A DNA stretch of 64,000 nt, from contig NZ_MJGI01000023.1 of assembly GCF_001864835.1 (NCBI RefSeq), positions 204,539-268,538 of the forward strand, read 5' to 3'. Each line of letters starts with the position of its first letter. The stretch's first letter is position 1. Below are positions 62,071-64,000 of this stretch, one piece after another. A program made the position numbers and the translations under genes. This DNA comes from Curtobacterium sp. MCBA15_001 (GTDB lineage: Bacteria; Actinomycetota; Actinomycetes; Actinomycetales; Microbacteriaceae). The notes beneath the pieces are model-generated. The model was given only the letters and a program-made list of their open reading frames with translations. It was not told the origin of the DNA and ran no database searches.

Positions 62071-63040
62071 CGAAGCCCTCCCCGGTGAGTGCGACGAACA
62101 GGTCCTCGAGGGTGCCGCCACCCACGGCGACCCCGCGGACGCGGACGTCCGCGTGCACCAGCTCGGTGACGATCGTCTCGGGCAGCAGCGCAGCGGGGAG
62201 GTCGGCGACGAGCACGTCGGCGCCGCCGTCGTGCCGGGGTGTGAGCCCGAGGCGCATGAGCACCGAGCCCGCGTGTCCGACGTCGGGCGTCCGGACCGTG
62301 ACCGTGCGGGCACCCGCGGAGCGCAGGTCGTCGAGCGTGCCCTGCGCGACGAGCTTGCCGGCGCGCATCACCCCGGCGTGCGTGCAGACCTGTTCGATCT
62401 CGGCCAGCAGGTGGCTCGACACGAACACCGTGGTGCCGTCGTCCGCCAGGGAGCGGATCAGGTTGCGGACCTCGCGCGTGCCCTGTGGATCGAGGCCGTT
62501 CGTGGGTTCGTCCAGCACGAGCAGGTCGCGCGGGGTGAGCAGGGCGTTCGCCAGGCCCAGTCGTTGCTTCATGCCGAGCGAGTAGGCGTGTGCCTTCTTG
62601 TCGGCAGCGTGGGACAGTCCGACGCGGTCGAGCGCTCGGGCCACCCGCTCGCGACGGGTGCGTGGGTCCGAGGTGGGGTCGGCGGCGTCGAAGCGGGACA
62701 GGTTCGCCCGGCCGGACAGGTACGGGTAGAACGCCGGCCCCTCGACGAGCGCCCCGACCCGGGGGAGCACGGTGTGCAGCGCAGCGGGCATCGTCTCGCC
62801 GAGGACCTGGATCGACCCGCCCGTCGCGGACGACAGGCCGAGCAGCATCCGGATGGTCGTGGTCTTGCCCGAGCCGTTCGGTCCGAGGAAGCCGTAGACC
62901 GACCCCCGGGGGACCGCCAGGTCGATGCCGTCGACGGCGCGCTGCTTCCGGAACACCTTCGCGAGTCCGCTCGTGCGGATCGCCAGGTCCGGCTCCACAG
63001 CCGCCGGGGTGCGGTCGGTCGTCGGTGCGGTCGTGCTCAC
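62057..63040 (-). CDS. ABC exporter ATPase (CcmA/DrrA-like)
   Basis: ATP-binding protein of 327 residues. Walker A LGPNGSGKTTTIRMLLGL near residue 50, signature AYSLGMKQRLGLANALL (variant of LSGGQ typical of bacitracin/antibiotic-type exporters), Walker B LLVLDEPTNGLDPQGTREV, H-loop VFVSSHLLAEIEQV. The LSGG to SLGMKQR change is characteristic of the BcrA-like group. Its start overlaps the stop of the LolA-like gene by 4 bp. Confidence 0.9.
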   Translation of the reverse strand: MSTTAPTTDRTPAAVEPDLAIRTSGLAKVFRKQRAVDGIDLAVPRGSVYGFLGPNGSGKTTTIRMLLGLSSATGGSIQVLGETMPAALHTVLPRVGALVEGPAFYPYLSGRANLSRFDAADPTSDPRTRRERVARALDRVGLSHAADKKAHAYSLGMKQRLGLANALLTPRDLLVLDEPTNGLDPQGTREVRNLIRSLADDGTTVFVSSHLLAEIEQVCTHAGVMRAGKLVAQGTLDDLRSAGARTVTVRTPDVGHAGSVLMRLGLTPRHDGGADVLVADLPAALLPETIVTELVHADVRVRGVAVGGGTLEDLFVALTGEGFDVAA

Positions 63041-64000
63041 TTGGCGGCGGCCACCAGCGACGACACCGGCACGGCACCGGCCAGCACGCGGCCGTCGTCG
63101 GTCAGGTACACCGACACCAGCGAGGTCTGGATCGCGCGGCCGCCGTCGACAGCGCGGGTCAGCTGGTCCAGCAACGCGGTGCTGTCGGTCCCGAGACCAC
63201 TCCGGTCAGCAGTGCCCGCGGGCAGTTCGGCGATCGTGTCCCAGCCCGAGCCGGTCACCGTCGGCGCGCTGCCGTCGGTCCCCGGGCGCGAGCCGTGGTG
63301 GGCGCCGTGCGCAGCCGCACCGGAGAGGTCCTTCGTGGTGACCTTCGCGTCGGACGGCGGCGTGAAGTCGAAGAGCCGGGCGGCGGGAGCGCCGTAGGAC
63401 AGGCTCGTGTACCCGACCTGGAACGCGGCATCCGACTGGCCCTTCGCCTGCACCGCGGCGCTGAGCGGCAGCCCGGTCTGCTGGTCGACAGCCAGCTCGA
63501 CGCGGCCCACCAGGGTGTCCGAGGACTTCGGCGTGAGCACGATCTGCCACGCGCGCTGTCCGGCGACGGTGGTGCTGGTCGGCTTCGACACGGTGGTGCT
63601 CGGCGTGATGGCGTCGATGGCCTGCTTCGCGATGTCGGCCGGGGTCGTCGTGCCGTCCTGCATCGACGTCGCAGTGCTCTTCGGCAGGGTCACGTGCGTG
63701 GCTTCGTTCTGCTTCGAGTCCCAGGTCCACACGTCGCTGCCGTTGCGGACGAGGTCCTGCTCGGCGAGCTGCTGCGTCACCTGCACGCGCTGCTTGGTCG
63801 GCCCGTCGACGTAGACCCGGGCGGTGTGCGACGCGGTGAGCATGCTGAGGGCGTCCGATGCGTTGCCCTCGAGCGACGAGCCACTCGACCCCGTCGGCAG
63901 CTCCGGGAGGCCGAGGTCACTCGTCTGCGAGAGCTTGCCCGAGTACTGCGCGTCGGAGGACTTCGCGACGCTGGCGATGACGTCCGCCGCGGTCGGGTTC
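63037..64000 (-). CDS. LolA/RseB-like secreted or anchored protein, 5' end outside the window
   Basis: Partial gene; the open frame continues past base 64000 (NPTAADVIASVAKSSDAQYSGKLSQTSDLG is read before any likely start), so the N-terminus and any signal peptide are missing. The part seen is beta-strand-rich, with ARVYVDGPTKQRVQVTQQLAEQDLVRNGSDVWTWDSKQNEATHVTL and WQIVLTPKSSDTLVGRVELAVDQQTGLPLSAAVQAKG, the pattern of LolA/LppX/RseB-fold proteins (COG2834). A Ser/Gly/His-rich loop precedes the C-terminal helix. It is translationally coupled to the ABC exporter and may present a hydrophobic cargo to it or sense envelope stress. Confidence 0.78.
   Translation of the reverse strand, partial: NPTAADVIASVAKSSDAQYSGKLSQTSDLGLPELPTGSSGSSLEGNASDALSMLTASHTARVYVDGPTKQRVQVTQQLAEQDLVRNGSDVWTWDSKQNEATHVTLPKSTATSMQDGTTTPADIAKQAIDAITPSTTVSKPTSTTVAGQRAWQIVLTPKSSDTLVGRVELAVDQQTGLPLSAAVQAKGQSDAAFQVGYTSLSYGAPAARLFDFTPPSDAKVTTKDLSGAAAHGAHHGSRPGTDGSAPTVTGSGWDTIAELPAGTADRSGLGTDSTALLDQLTRAVDGGRAIQTSLVSVYLTDDGRVLAGAVPVSSLVAAAK

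Overview
The window is very GC-rich, uses GTG starts and 4-base ATGA/GTGA gene overlaps heavily, and carries actinobacterial gene families (actinobacterial-type L-rhamnose isomerase, Eis acetyltransferase, SipW-type secretion, sugar ABC importers without their own ATPase). It looks like chromosome of a plant-associated Microbacteriaceae such as Curtobacterium; that assignment is inference from gene content. No rRNA, tRNA, CRISPR array, transposase, integrase or phage gene was seen.

Layout. (1) 38-13907 is an L-arabinose island: a monosaccharide importer (mmsB, mmsA, chvE), a divergent LacI regulator, an intracellular GH127 beta-L-arabinofuranosidase with its own divergent LacI regulator, and the operon araB-araD-araA-alditol oxidase. 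The palindrome GTGAGCGCTCAC, the core of the ideal lac operator, lies upstream of both importer and operon and ties them together. (2) 14093-20473: an orphan membrane protein and a dipeptide-type importer (SBP, fused double ATPase, two permeases). (3) 20596-26367: Eis acetyltransferase, a seven-helix protein resembling heliorhodopsin but with no lysine, an SDR facing a VOC protein across two TetR-like boxes, a GrpB-family protein and a frameshifted photolyase. (4) 26484-29774: four genes for SipW/TasA-type secreted proteins and their signal peptidase, with one unknown. (5) 30148-33537: pnuC, a membrane protein, a GC-rich repeat block, a TetR regulator and a small membrane protein/regulator pair. 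(6) 33672-39972: alpha-glucoside operon (Tat-type SBP, two permeases, GH13) with a divergent ROK regulator. (7) 40025-42243: NatAB-like exporter. (8) 42352-58927: a complete L-rhamnose island: rhaI-rhaEW-rhaB-lldD, a rhamnoside importer with GH78 alpha-L-rhamnosidase, two LacI regulators, an MFS carrier and rhamnose mutarotase, joined by operators of the form TGAANCGNNTCA. (9) 58988-64000: phosphoesterase, quinone-oxidoreductase-like protein, a second ABC exporter and a LolA/RseB-like protein cut by the window edge.

Working together, the arabinose and rhamnose parts form two full routes from plant-derived glycosides to central metabolism: uptake of glycosides, cytoplasmic hydrolysis (neither GH127 nor GH78 has a signal peptide), isomerase, kinase, and epimerase or aldolase. 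The rhamnose route includes lactaldehyde and lactate oxidation to pyruvate. The two oligosaccharide importers lack ATPases and presumably share an MsiK-type ATPase encoded elsewhere.

Intergenic DNA is unusually rich in repeats: a dispersed GGACGGGAGGCGCG hairpin, a dispersed CTCGCACSGTGCGAG palindrome, 19-bp and 23-bp tandem repeats, a four-copy 41-bp palindromic element, and in-frame short repeats inside araB and the natA-like gene. Bases 1-37 hold no feature I can name.
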